A stretch of 64,000 nucleotides of DNA from Boseongicola sp. Lineage in GTDB: Bacteria > Pseudomonadota > Alphaproteobacteria > Rhodobacterales > Rhodobacteraceae. The notes beneath the pieces were generated by a model. It searched no databases, was not told the DNA's origin, and saw nothing but the letters and a program-made list of their open reading frames with translations. Both the position numbers and the translations under genes were made by a program. Shown piece by piece: positions 55,458-63,892 of this stretch. The stretch spans positions 3,357,932 to 3,421,931 of the forward strand of contig CP046179.1 of the NCBI GenBank assembly GCA_014075275.1, given 5' to 3'. Position 1 is the stretch's first letter. The number at the start of each line of letters is the position of its first letter.

Positions 55458-55778
55458 TGCCGCAGGCAACACACAGAGCGCAAATTATTCAATTTAATCA
55501 ATCCAGTTGACTTGCCCGGCGTTAGGGCCCATGTGCCCGTCAAGCGATGCTTACTGCCGCGTGAGCAGTTTCGTCACCTGGGGTTCGCCCTTCGACGCAA
55601 GGCATCGGGAACGAATTGGCACCCACATCACGCAGGGGTCCGGCGCATCGACGACCAAAGGGCAATTCGGCCCCATTGATCAGCGCGATGTGCAACCAAC
55701 TGCGATTGCCCGCCCGTTTGGGGTGCGGCAGCGATTCCTTTGGTGCGTTAACGCGTGCCCGAACAAGAATGAACGATT
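55458..55778. other. Gene-free leader upstream of the DEAD-box helicase
   Basis: About 320 bp with no convincing gene. It contains a TTGACTTG at 55505 that could act as a -35 element, and AT-rich DNA at 55484-55500. A long 5' leader is common for DEAD-box helicases, but I cannot show a fold. Confidence 0.4.
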
Positions 55779-57011
55779 ATGGATTTTGATATGCTGGGGC
55801 TTCAGCCCCGCCTTGTAGCGAAACTTGCTGAACAAGGTATTAAAGACCCGACCCCTATCCAGAAGAAAGCCATCCCGCATGCCATGAATGGCCGCGATGT
55901 GATGGGGCTGGCGCAAACCGGCACGGGCAAAACGGCGGCTTTCGGGCTGCCATTGATACACACATTAACTAAGCTTGGCGTGAAGCCCGAGGCGAAATGC
56001 GCCCACGGATTGATCCTTGCGCCGACGCGCGAGCTGGCCAAGCAAATCTCGGACAATATGCGCGCCTATACACAAGACACGCATCTGAAGGTGAACCTTG
56101 TAGTGGGCGGCGCGTCGATCAATCCCCAGATGCAGCGATTAGGTAAAGGTACCGACCTTCTGGTGGCGACACCGGGTCGGTTGATCGACCTGTTGGATCG
56201 CCGGGCTGTGCGCCTGAATCAGACTAAATTTCTGGTGCTGGATGAGGCTGACCAGATGCTGGACATGGGCTTTATTCATGCGCTGCGTCGGATTGCTCCG
56301 CTGTTGTCCAAAGATCGTCAGACGATGTTGTTTTCGGCCACTATGCCCAAGCAAATGGCAGAGCTTTCAACGGCTTATCTGACCAACCCGGTACGAGTTG
56401 AAGCGGCGCCTCCGGGCAAGCCAGCGGACAAAGTTTCCCAGGGACTGCACTATATTGCGCAGGCCGAGAAGACGGGTTTGTTGAAAGAATATCTGGATAA
56501 GCACCGCGAAGAACTGGCGCTGGTGTTTGCGCGAACCAAGCATGGTTCAGAGCGTTTGATGAAGTCGCTGGTTGCGGCTGGGTTTGCGGCAGGATCAATT
56601 CACGGCAACAAATCACAGGGTCAACGGGAGCGGGCGATCCGGCAGTTTAAGGATGGCGAATTGAAGGTTCTGGTGGCGACGGATGTGGCGGCGCGGGGGT
56701 TGGATATTCCCGGGGTTCGGCACGTTTATAACTATGATCTGCCAAATGTGCCGGACAATTATGTTCACCGGATTGGGCGCACGGCGCGGGCCGGTTTGAG
56801 CGGGCAGGCAGTGGCGTTTTGTTCGCCTGAGGAAGTGGGTGCGCTGCGCCAGATTGAGAAGACTATGGGCAAGGCGATACCGGTGATTGGGGGTCGCGCA
56901 TGGGAGCCTGTTCGGGGGCAAAAGCCTGATAACAAAGGCAATAAAGGCAAGCCCGGCGGGCAGAGACGCCGCAACAGACCGCGGCGCAGCAAGCGCAAAT
57001 CTGCAGCATAA
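55779..57011 (+). CDS. DEAD-box RNA helicase (RhlE-like)
   Basis: 410-residue ATP-dependent RNA helicase. Motifs in order: Q motif (GIKDPTPIQKKAIPHAMNGRD), I (AQTGTGKT), Ia (APTRELA), II (DEAD in LVLDEADQML), III (SAT in FSATMPK), V (ATDVAARGLD) and VI (HRIGRTARAG). A basic C-terminal tail (RRRNRPRRSKRKSAA) suits RNA binding. It is most like the RhlE/CsdA group. Roles in cold growth or ribosome assembly are usual; not testable here. A terminator follows. Confidence 0.95.
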   Translation: MDFDMLGLQPRLVAKLAEQGIKDPTPIQKKAIPHAMNGRDVMGLAQTGTGKTAAFGLPLIHTLTKLGVKPEAKCAHGLILAPTRELAKQISDNMRAYTQDTHLKVNLVVGGASINPQMQRLGKGTDLLVATPGRLIDLLDRRAVRLNQTKFLVLDEADQMLDMGFIHALRRIAPLLSKDRQTMLFSATMPKQMAELSTAYLTNPVRVEAAPPGKPADKVSQGLHYIAQAEKTGLLKEYLDKHREELALVFARTKHGSERLMKSLVAAGFAAGSIHGNKSQGQRERAIRQFKDGELKVLVATDVAARGLDIPGVRHVYNYDLPNVPDNYVHRIGRTARAGLSGQAVAFCSPEEVGALRQIEKTMGKAIPVIGGRAWEPVRGQKPDNKGNKGKPGGQRRRNRPRRSKRKSAA

Positions 57012-57020
57012 AGACGTTTG

Positions 57021-57051
57021 AAGGCGGCCCGGTTTGGAGCCGCCTTTTTCT
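57021..57051 (+). terminator. Intrinsic terminator of the helicase gene
   Basis: AAGGCGGC (57021-57028) pairs with GCCGCCTT (57039-57046), followed by TTTTTC. It lies 10 bp after the stop at 57011. Confidence 0.88.
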
Positions 57052-57092
57052 TAATTAGTGCTTGTCGTGTGGGCGAAAACCGGGGCGCGGAG

Positions 57093-57193
57093 TGCCTTCG
57101 GCGAGGATATTTATTGGGCCAATAATGACCGCTTGAGAAAGGTTTTGGCGCTGTCTGTATCGCGTCGGTATTACGTCGGTGGACCCGAACGGT
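57093..57193 (+). repeat. Intergenic repeat block, copy B
   Basis: CCTTCGGCGAGGATATTT (57095-57112) with TTGGGCCAATAATGA, then GTCGGTATTACGTCGG (57164-57179) and TGGACCCGAACGG. Same two elements as 31967-32113 but in the reverse order, here between the helicase terminator and the TRAP terminator. Confidence 0.75.
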
Positions 57194-57213
57194 TGGATAA
57201 CGCCCTATTAAGA

Positions 57214-57239
57214 AAGGGCGCCCAGATTGGAGCGCCCTT
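57214..57239 (-). terminator. Intrinsic terminator of the TRAP/oxidoreductase operon
   Basis: AAGGGCGC (57214-57221) pairs with GCGCCCTT (57232-57239); on the minus strand TTTCTTAATA follows. It lies 23 bp after the dctP stop. Confidence 0.82.
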
Positions 57240-57262
57240 ACAAGGTCGATTTATGGGAGACC

Positions 57263-58327
57263 TTAGTTCAGGTCAGCTGCGCGCGACGCGTCGATGTCGG
57301 CTTCTACAGCTGCAACAGTGCCTGTGAGCGCATCAAAGATACGTCCGCCACCGTCAACGTTGCCTTTGAACCAGTCATAGACAGGTGCTGAGGCTTCTTT
57401 GAATGCGGCCTTTTCCGCAGGAGATGGCACATAGAGATCGCCACCACCTTCTTGGAAGTCCTGATAGGCCTGGATCGATTTACGCTTTGGCGAGGCAAAA
57501 GTCGCTTGCTGCAGCGCATAGAAACCGTCAGCAACGACGCGCTTCATGTCGTCTGGCATGGACGAGAACGACTCGTTGTTCATGAACCACAGAGCGCCCA
57601 TGTAGGCGTGGCCGTCCAGCGTCACATATTGCAGGCCAGCATCAGGGAACTTCATGCCCATGATGTCGGTGATGCCGTTTTTGGAGCCTTCAACAACGCC
57701 AGTCTGGAACGAGGTGAACAGTTCGGGCCATGGGATCGGCGTTGGCGAAGCACCAAGGGCTTTCACCAGTTCCTGCGGAAGGTCAGCAACCACGGTGCGG
57801 ATCTTCAGGCCTTCCATGTCGCCCGGGCTTGCCACCCGACGTTTGGTGTTGGCGAAGTTTCTCCAACCACCTGTGTTGCCGACTGTCATCAGGCGGATCA
57901 TGCCGCCGGAGGCTTCCAGGGTCATGTCCTTCATGGTTTTCATGAAGTCTGTGCCGTTGGACAGGGCTGCTTCGGCGATGCGGTCGTCAGTCATCAGATA
58001 CGGCAGGTCGAGAACCTGAACGAATGGGAAGATGCCGGAAGCGCCACCCGATGTTGAGATGTAAACGTCGATGTTGCCATCGGCGATGCCCTGCAGGCAC
58101 TCAGCACCGTTCGAGCACAGCTGTGTGCCGATGAACAGTTCCACTTCGATCGCGCCGTTTGAGGCTTGTTCAACGTGGTTTTTGAAAACGATCAGACCGT
58201 CATAGTCTTCGTCGTTCTCGTTCGAGTTTGCCGTGGCGCGGAGTTTGAAGTCCGCAGCCTGAGCGGCCACGGCCGTTCCGGCAAGCAGCGTCGCTATCAT
58301 CAGCGACTTGGTGATCCCTTTCAGCAT
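57263..58327 (-). CDS. dctP: TRAP transporter substrate-binding protein (DctP family)
   Basis: Periplasmic solute receptor of 354 residues with a signal peptide (MLKGITKSLMIATLLAGTAVAAQA). The DctP/7-type fold includes GAIEVELFIGTQLCSNGAECLQGIADGNIDVYIS and the conserved ligand-binding loop KIRTVVADLPQELVKALGASPTPIPWPELFTSFQTGVVEG, whose Arg usually salt-bridges a carboxylate. An Arg there is compatible with an anionic substrate such as a sulfonate, but does not show it. It follows DctM by 39 bp and ends at a terminator. Confidence 0.93.
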   Translation of the reverse strand: MLKGITKSLMIATLLAGTAVAAQAADFKLRATANSNENDEDYDGLIVFKNHVEQASNGAIEVELFIGTQLCSNGAECLQGIADGNIDVYISTSGGASGIFPFVQVLDLPYLMTDDRIAEAALSNGTDFMKTMKDMTLEASGGMIRLMTVGNTGGWRNFANTKRRVASPGDMEGLKIRTVVADLPQELVKALGASPTPIPWPELFTSFQTGVVEGSKNGITDIMGMKFPDAGLQYVTLDGHAYMGALWFMNNESFSSMPDDMKRVVADGFYALQQATFASPKRKSIQAYQDFQEGGGDLYVPSPAEKAAFKEASAPVYDWFKGNVDGGGRIFDALTGTVAAVEADIDASRAADLN

Positions 58328-58366
58328 ATTTTTCTCCCTTTTGAATGGTGCTTTATGGGTTTCTAA

Positions 58367-59860
58367 TTAGTTGACGAAGCCTGTAAGTCTAGGAACCGTC
58401 ATCGAGATGGCCGGAATATAGGTGATCAGGAAGATCACCAGAACCTCGACCGCAAGGAATGGTAGGATGGCTTTGGCGATGGTTTGCACCTTTTCGCCAG
58501 AGACCGATGAGGCGACGAATAACACCAGTCCCATCGGCGGTGTCGCCAATCCGACGGTCAGGTTGACCGACATGATAATGGCGAAATGCACCGGATGCAC
58601 CCCGAGATCGACGAAGATCGGCCCAAGAATTGGTCCCAGGATGATGATCGCCGGGCCAGCGTCCAGGAACATGCCGACAATGAACAACAGGATGTTGATC
58701 AGGAACAGCAGGATCAGTGGGTTTTCCGACAAGCCGAGGATGTAATCCGCCAGGATTTGGGGCGCGTAGCTGAGCGAGACCACGGTTTTGAACGCCATGG
58801 CACCGCCAACCAGCAGCAGGACGACTGCGGACGTCATAGCCGATCGGCTGAGGACGCCGGGGAGGTCTGAGAACTTCATTGTCTTTAGCACGAAGAACGC
58901 CACGAAGATCGCGTAGAAGACGGCAACGGCCGCGGCCTCGGTTGGGGTGAAGACGCCAAGAAGGATGCCGCCCAGGATCAGGATCGGCGTTTGCAGCGGA
59001 ACGACCGCGCGCTTGGTCACCATGCGGAAATCGCTGTCAACGCGGGGGCGCATAGCCATCAAAAGCGCGTGCGCTGCACCGACGCTGACAAGGAAAGTGA
59101 GCCAGACGACAGCGGCGGAGGTTTCTTCGCCCGTAGCGATGCCGGTGGCATTGCGGAAGATTGCGAAGAAGACCCAGCCCATGTTCAGGCGCAGCAGCAC
59201 GAATGACACCCAGTATTCGCGGGATGTCAGTTTCATGCCTTTCTTGACGATACGCTCGGCCTTCGGCAAATCGTATTTGTTGGCCAATAGGCGCACGACC
59301 AGCATCAGGCCGAGGCCGACCATGACGCCGGGCACGATACCTGCAAGGAACAGCGCCGCGACGCTTTCGCCCATGACATAGGCGTAGATGATCATGATGC
59401 CCGAGGGCGGGATAATCGGGCCGATGACAGAAGATGCAGCGGTGACCGCGGCGGCGAAACGACGTGTATAGCCTTGTTTCTCCATCGCCGGGATCAACAT
59501 CGAACCCAGTGCCGATGTGTCGGCCACAGCGGACCCTGAAAGGCCTGCGAACAGCATGGAGGACAGAATGTTCACATGGGCGAGTCCGCCGCGCAGGTGG
59601 CCCATGAGGGCCTGGCTGAATTCAACAAGGCGTTCGGTGATACCGCCCTTGTTCATCAGTTCGCCTGCCAGCATGAAGAACGGGATCGCCATCAGCGGGA
59701 AGCTGTCCATGCCATTGTAAACGTTGCGGTAAAGGAGGGTGATGTCTTTCTCTTGGCCTGCCGCCCATAGCAAGATGCCGGGGGCTGCGAGCAGGCCGAA
59801 GAAGACCGGGAGTCCGATCATGAGGAAGATGAGGAAGACGGGGAGGAACCAAATCAGCAT
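58367..59860 (-). CDS. dctM: TRAP transporter large permease (DctM)
   Basis: Twelve-helix membrane subunit that moves substrate with sodium ions. The product, 497 residues from ATG 59860, has SSMLFAGLSGSAVADTSALGSMLIPAMEKQGY and GPIIPPSGIMIIYAYV near residue 135 and GMFLDAGPAIIILGPILGPI in the second half, typical of DctM. An earlier in-frame ATG (59896) would overlap dctQ by 35 bp; 59860 abuts the dctQ stop. It is co-transcribed with dctQ and dctP. Confidence 0.94.
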   Translation of the reverse strand: MLIWFLPVFLIFLMIGLPVFFGLLAAPGILLWAAGQEKDITLLYRNVYNGMDSFPLMAIPFFMLAGELMNKGGITERLVEFSQALMGHLRGGLAHVNILSSMLFAGLSGSAVADTSALGSMLIPAMEKQGYTRRFAAAVTAASSVIGPIIPPSGIMIIYAYVMGESVAALFLAGIVPGVMVGLGLMLVVRLLANKYDLPKAERIVKKGMKLTSREYWVSFVLLRLNMGWVFFAIFRNATGIATGEETSAAVVWLTFLVSVGAAHALLMAMRPRVDSDFRMVTKRAVVPLQTPILILGGILLGVFTPTEAAAVAVFYAIFVAFFVLKTMKFSDLPGVLSRSAMTSAVVLLLVGGAMAFKTVVSLSYAPQILADYILGLSENPLILLFLINILLFIVGMFLDAGPAIIILGPILGPIFVDLGVHPVHFAIIMSVNLTVGLATPPMGLVLFVASSVSGEKVQTIAKAILPFLAVEVLVIFLITYIPAISMTVPRLTGFVN

Positions 59861-59861
59861 A

Positions 59862-60455
59862 TCAATCCACCACCATTTCTTCTTCAGGAGGGACAATGTC
59901 CTTTAATTGATCTCCGCCACCCAGCATTGTGATCAGGGTGCGCAGGATCAACTCGATATTCACAATCAGCAGTAAGATGACGCCCATGAAGAAGGACATC
60001 ATCATCCAGGACCGTGGGACACGGAACCATTCGCTGAAGTCTACAGATGTCGGCAGATAGAGAGAGGCGGTCGCGAACCTGCCACCAAAACCGGTGACCT
60101 CGCCCCAGCCAATGCTGACGGCCATGGCCAGGACGGCGCCAGAAATGATCAGGAGGATCAATGAAAGCGCTGCGCCGATCTTTTGGGGAAGGGCTTCGAC
60201 CAGCATGTCGATAGCAACAAATCCACCGCGCCGGTAGGCTAGCGGTGCCATGAAGCCGGTCATCCAGAGCATCATGAAGCGGGCGGCTTCATCGGGCCAG
60301 GGCAGGGCGTTGTTCAGGGCGTAGCGAAAGAACACCTGGATCAGGATCGCCAGCACCATCAAAAAGATCGCGACAAGGGATATCCATCGTCCGACTTTCA
60401 GAACGATGTCGTTCCAAAGTTGAAAGGGCGTTAATAGCCCCATTAGCAGCGACAT
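59862..60455 (-). CDS. dctQ: TRAP transporter small permease (DctQ)
   Basis: Four-helix membrane subunit of 197 residues (helices at about 22-42, 57-75, 95-120, 140-165). DctQ features: NALPWPDEAARFMMLWMTG and RRGGFVAIDMLVEALP. It works with DctM and DctP in the operon. It begins 68 bp after the flavin-reductase stop. Confidence 0.93.
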   Translation of the reverse strand: MSLLMGLLTPFQLWNDIVLKVGRWISLVAIFLMVLAILIQVFFRYALNNALPWPDEAARFMMLWMTGFMAPLAYRRGGFVAIDMLVEALPQKIGAALSLILLIISGAVLAMAVSIGWGEVTGFGGRFATASLYLPTSVDFSEWFRVPRSWMMMSFFMGVILLLIVNIELILRTLITMLGGGDQLKDIVPPEEEMVVD

Positions 60456-60523
60456 TGCGCTTATCCTCCCCTTCGTGACCCATTGTTATCTTTTTTGCGG
60501 GTCAGCCAAATTAGTCTTTCGTC

Positions 60524-61018
60524 TTACGTTTGGTCTGTAAAGCGTCCGTATGATCCTTTTGAGAAAATCAGCGGGTCGCCGAGTTGTGTGGCTGCGTTGG
60601 TAACGCGGCCAACGATAATGGCATGATCGCCGCCGTCGTGGATGGCGTGACGTGTGCATTCAAAGCGTGCGATGCAGTTGTTCAGAAGCGGAACACCGGA
60701 TGCGTTTTCTTCCCAATCCGCTTTGGAGAAATCCCACCCGTCGCGGGCGAAACCGGAGCAAAGCTCGAATTGATCGCAGGACATGATGTGGATGGCGTAG
60801 TCGTTGGCGGCCTCGAATGCGGCGAAGCGCTTGGAAGCCCGGGCCGGGGACCAGATGACCAGAGGCGGGTCCAATGACAGAGAGGCAAAGCTGTTGGCGG
60901 TGATGCCAAGGGGGCCTTCGGTGGATTTACAGGTTACAACTGTGACGCCCGTGGCAAAACTTCCCAGCGCATCGCGGAATGCGCGCGACGTGTCGGGGCC
61001 CGGCGTGAATTGCAACAT
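60524..61018 (-). CDS. Flavin reductase (HpaC/FMN-reductase-like)
   Basis: NAD(P)H:flavin reductase of 164 residues that would supply reduced FMN to the neighbouring monooxygenase. It has the FMN-binding family pattern FRDALGSFATGVTVVTC, GITANSFASLSLDPPLV and GDHAIIVGRVTNA. ATG 61018 is preceded by GGAGG; a longer start overlaps the aldo/keto reductase. In the operon it sits between the aldo/keto reductase and the TRAP genes; with the LLM enzyme and that reductase it makes the trio seen in oxygenolytic sulfoquinovose use. Confidence 0.9.
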   Translation of the reverse strand: MLQFTPGPDTSRAFRDALGSFATGVTVVTCKSTEGPLGITANSFASLSLDPPLVIWSPARASKRFAAFEAANDYAIHIMSCDQFELCSGFARDGWDFSKADWEENASGVPLLNNCIARFECTRHAIHDGGDHAIIVGRVTNAATQLGDPLIFSKGSYGRFTDQT

Positions 61019-61043
61019 GTTGGTAAATCCTCCGTCCGGCATC

Positions 61044-61937
61044 TTATGGAACCTCGTGGCCAATTGCGGCTGTGTAAAGCTCGAACCACGTTTCGCGGTC
61101 CATTTTTACTTTCAGCGCATCTGAAAGTGCCTTGATCCGGTCGAGGTTGTTGGTGCCCATTACAGGCATGATGCCCGAAGGGTGTGCCAGCAGCCAAGCG
61201 ACGGCCACTGCGGCCTCATCCACATGATTTTGCATGGCAATCTTTGAAATCGTCGTGCGCAATTCGCCTTCGCTGCCTGCCGAAACAAGTGCGCCGCCGC
61301 CAAGTGGGGACCATGCCATGGGTGCGATGGCGTTTTCCTGAAGGAAGGCGATGTCGCCGTTGGTAAAGGCTTCGTTGCAGGACAGGCTAAGCTCGATCTG
61401 GTTGACGACAAGGTCGTTTTCCATGGCCGACTGTAGCAGCGAAAAATCCCAAGGACGGAAATTTGAAACGCCGACCGAAAGGACTTTGCCGCTGGCGACC
61501 AGAGCGTCCAGTGCCGGGCCTGTTTCAAGATGATCCATGAATGGATCCTGCCGGTGGATCAGGAGCAGGTCGATTTTTTCCAGATTCATCAGCTTCAGCG
61601 AACGATCGACAGAGGCGGTGATATGTTCAGCCGAGGTGTCGTAGTGCTTAACCTTCGCGTTTGGATAAGCGTCCGAGGGCACGACAATGTCGGTTTTGGT
61701 GACAACCTCGATCTTGCTGGCCAGATCTGTGCCTTTCAGCGCGGCGCCGAACAGTTCTTCCGACGCGTAAAGGCCGTAGACGTCGGCCTGATCCATGGTC
61801 GTGATGCCCTGATCCAAGCACGCCTCAATCTTGGCGCGGATGTGCTCGGGTGATGTATCGGCAGCTTCGTCCAGACGCCACATGCCATAGACAATGCGGC
61901 TGAAACTGAGGTCGGGCGTGAGGTCAACGCGATCCAT
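61044..61937 (-). CDS. Aldo/keto reductase (SmoB-like candidate)
   Basis: NAD(P)H-dependent aldo/keto reductase, 297 residues. The catalytic tetrad is Asp49, Tyr54, Lys81, His128 (MDQADVYG...VTKTD...LLIHRQD), and the cofactor-binding end is WSPLGGG...PVMGTNNLDRI. The start is ATG 61937, which shares one base with the monooxygenase stop (TAATG). In the sulfo-SMO pathway such a reductase turns 6-oxo-glucose into glucose; that role here is inference from neighbours. It could instead reduce another aldehyde. Confidence 0.88.
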   Translation of the reverse strand: MDRVDLTPDLSFSRIVYGMWRLDEAADTSPEHIRAKIEACLDQGITTMDQADVYGLYASEELFGAALKGTDLASKIEVVTKTDIVVPSDAYPNAKVKHYDTSAEHITASVDRSLKLMNLEKIDLLLIHRQDPFMDHLETGPALDALVASGKVLSVGVSNFRPWDFSLLQSAMENDLVVNQIELSLSCNEAFTNGDIAFLQENAIAPMAWSPLGGGALVSAGSEGELRTTISKIAMQNHVDEAAVAVAWLLAHPSGIMPVMGTNNLDRIKALSDALKVKMDRETWFELYTAAIGHEVP

Positions 61938-63094
61938 TATACGCGCTCTCCTGCGCCGAGAGGGGTGGCTGGTGTTTCTGCAGGAACACGGCCGTATTCG
62001 TGCGGAAGCGAGCAGGTTTTCAACTCGGGCAAAACGCGCTGGCCGAAGCTGATGCATTCGTCGATGTGCGGATAGCCGGAGAAGATGAAGGCGCGGATGC
62101 CCATCTTTTTATACTCTTCGATTTGCGTGAGAACCTGATCAGTAGATCCGACAAGGGCGGCGCCGCAGCCGGAGCGTGCACGACCAACGCCTGTCCAGAG
62201 GTTGGGTTCGATATATCCAAATTTATCTGCCAGCTCGCGCGCTTTGGCCTGATGGGCCACGCCTAGCGAGATAGAGTCGTGCGCGCGGTCGCGAATGAGT
62301 TGGCCGTATTCATCGTCCAGCTTGCTAACGAGGTGTTCGGCATATTCTTTCGCTTCGGCCTCGGTATCACGGACAATCATGTGAACGCGAAGGCCATAAT
62401 CAAGCGTACGGTTGTATTTCTCGGCGACTGCGTGGGCGTCTTTCATGCGCTGCGCGAGGTTCTCTTTCGGCTCGGGCCACATGAGGTAGACGTCGCAGTG
62501 CTGGCCGCAAAGATCCAACGCCGCTGGGGAGTAGCCCCCGAAATACATCAGCGGACCACCATTCTGCTGATAGGGAGCAGCGGGTCCGGTAGGGACGTTT
62601 TCGAAGTTATAGACTTCGCCCTGATAGTTGATTGTGTCCTGGGTCCACGCCTGACGGAGGATTTCGACCACCTCGCGAGAGCGCTGGTAGCGGTAGGCTG
62701 ATGGGGCAACTTCGCCGGGGAAATCCGACGAGATGATGTTGATGACCAAACGGCCTTTTAGCATGTGATCCAGCGTCGCCAACGTGCGGGCCAACATGAT
62801 TGGCTGCATCTCACCACAGCGAACGGCGGCCAACATGTTGATGTTCTCGGTCAGCGGCGCGCAGCCTGCAACAAAGCTGAGGGTATCTTGCCCAACCTGA
62901 TAAGAGGAGGGACACAAAATATTACGAAAACCTTGCTTTTCGGCTTCCAACAGGATGTCGCGGCAATGCTCCCAACTGGACCGCAGCGCACCGTCCGGCA
63001 CACCGAGATACTGGTAATCATCTGAACATAAAGCGGAAAACCAACTGACTTCAGCCGCATCCAGGTCGGCTGAGGTCACGGGAACAATGGTCAT
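61937..63094 (-). CDS. FMNH2-dependent LLM-class monooxygenase (SsuD-like)
   Basis: Bacterial luciferase-like monooxygenase of 385 residues, closest in pattern to alkanesulfonate monooxygenase. It has EVSWFSALCSDDYQYLG near the N-terminus, NILCPSSYQVGQDTLSFV, RLVINIISSDFPGE near residue 115 and MYFGGYSP near 183, and GSTDQVLTQIEEYKKMGIRAF at the end. It would use reduced FMN from the flavin reductase two genes on and oxygen to split a C-S or other bond. The first gene of the six-gene operon. The substrate is not proven; sulfoquinovose is the best guess from context. Confidence 0.9.
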   Translation of the reverse strand: MTIVPVTSADLDAAEVSWFSALCSDDYQYLGVPDGALRSSWEHCRDILLEAEKQGFRNILCPSSYQVGQDTLSFVAGCAPLTENINMLAAVRCGEMQPIMLARTLATLDHMLKGRLVINIISSDFPGEVAPSAYRYQRSREVVEILRQAWTQDTINYQGEVYNFENVPTGPAAPYQQNGGPLMYFGGYSPAALDLCGQHCDVYLMWPEPKENLAQRMKDAHAVAEKYNRTLDYGLRVHMIVRDTEAEAKEYAEHLVSKLDDEYGQLIRDRAHDSISLGVAHQAKARELADKFGYIEPNLWTGVGRARSGCGAALVGSTDQVLTQIEEYKKMGIRAFIFSGYPHIDECISFGQRVLPELKTCSLPHEYGRVPAETPATPLGAGERV

Positions 63095-63140
63095 GCGAAT
63101 CTTCTCCGGGGCGTATTTTTCACTTGCGTAGCACTCGCAA

Positions 63141-63163
63141 TGATATAGATCAATAGTGTATCA
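63141..63163. promoter_or_regulatory. Putative GntR operator in the divergent control region
   Basis: Inverted repeat TGATATAG-N7-GTGTATCA: six of eight positions in each arm are symmetric (TGATA-T-A). It lies between the divergent monooxygenase and GntR genes; the GTG proposed as the GntR start at 63156 falls inside it. Confidence 0.5.
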
Positions 63164-63884
63164 ATTTTCGGACCGCCTCAAAGTGACCGACTCGTCCGCG
63201 CTGCCAAAATACGTTCAGACCGCCGAATTGCTGATCCGCGAGATCGCTGCCGGGCGCATCGCTGACGGTGCGCGGCTGGCACCCGAACGGGATATGGCGA
63301 CGGACATGGGTATTTCGGTTGGCACGTTACGAAAGGCGCTGAACGATCTGACTGAACGGGGAATGCTGGAACGCATCCAGGGGTCTGGCAACTATGTTCG
63401 GCACAGGGCCGATGCGGCTGGCGTCTATGCGTTCTTTCGGCTGGAGCATGTTGAAGGCGGCGGGTTGCCGACGGCCCAGTTTCTGGATGTGCGACGGATG
63501 AAGAAGCCTGCTGATCTGCCATCGTTTGGCAGCTCGGGCGAGGGGCATCGCATTCGAAGGTTGCGGCATCTTTCCGACGCGCCTGCTGCTTTGGAAGAGA
63601 TTTGGCTGGATGGTGCCTGGGTGCAGGACATTGATCAGGCCGAAATATTGGAGTCCCTTTACCTTTATTACCGCACGCGGCTGAACCTTTGGATCACGCG
63701 CGCGGAAGACCGGGTTGGGATTGCCGAAGTGCCGGATTGGACGGTGCAAGAATTTGGGCTGGACGCTGGTGCCCCTTGTGGGTTTATCGAGCGCTGGGGA
63801 AGAACGGACACGGGCGAGGTGGCGGAGTATTCGCGCACCTGGTTCGATCAGAATGTAGCGCGCTATGTCGCGCGGATGAGGTAA
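63156..63884 (+). CDS. GntR/UTRA-family regulator (HutC-like)
   Basis: 242-residue regulator with winged helix-turn-helix (about 18-78, LLIREIAAGRIADGARLAPERDMATDMGISVGTLRKALNDL) and a UTRA ligand-binding domain (about 95-238). Such proteins sense sugar phosphates or small acids. It is divergent from the operon, with a candidate operator between them, so autoregulation and control of the operon are likely. The start is uncertain: GTG 63156 lies in the operator; GTG 63183 is an alternative. The next gene begins 9 bp after its stop. Confidence 0.9.
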   Translation: MYQFSDRLKVTDSSALPKYVQTAELLIREIAAGRIADGARLAPERDMATDMGISVGTLRKALNDLTERGMLERIQGSGNYVRHRADAAGVYAFFRLEHVEGGGLPTAQFLDVRRMKKPADLPSFGSSGEGHRIRRLRHLSDAPAALEEIWLDGAWVQDIDQAEILESLYLYYRTRLNLWITRAEDRVGIAEVPDWTVQEFGLDAGAPCGFIERWGRTDTGEVAEYSRTWFDQNVARYVARMR

Positions 63885-63892
63885 CGGGAACG

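Noticed and set aside
61938-62057. Longer aldo/keto reductase start
   Set aside because: The 40 extra residues are an antisense-like basic stretch within the monooxygenase gene; ATG 61937 overlaps its stop properly.
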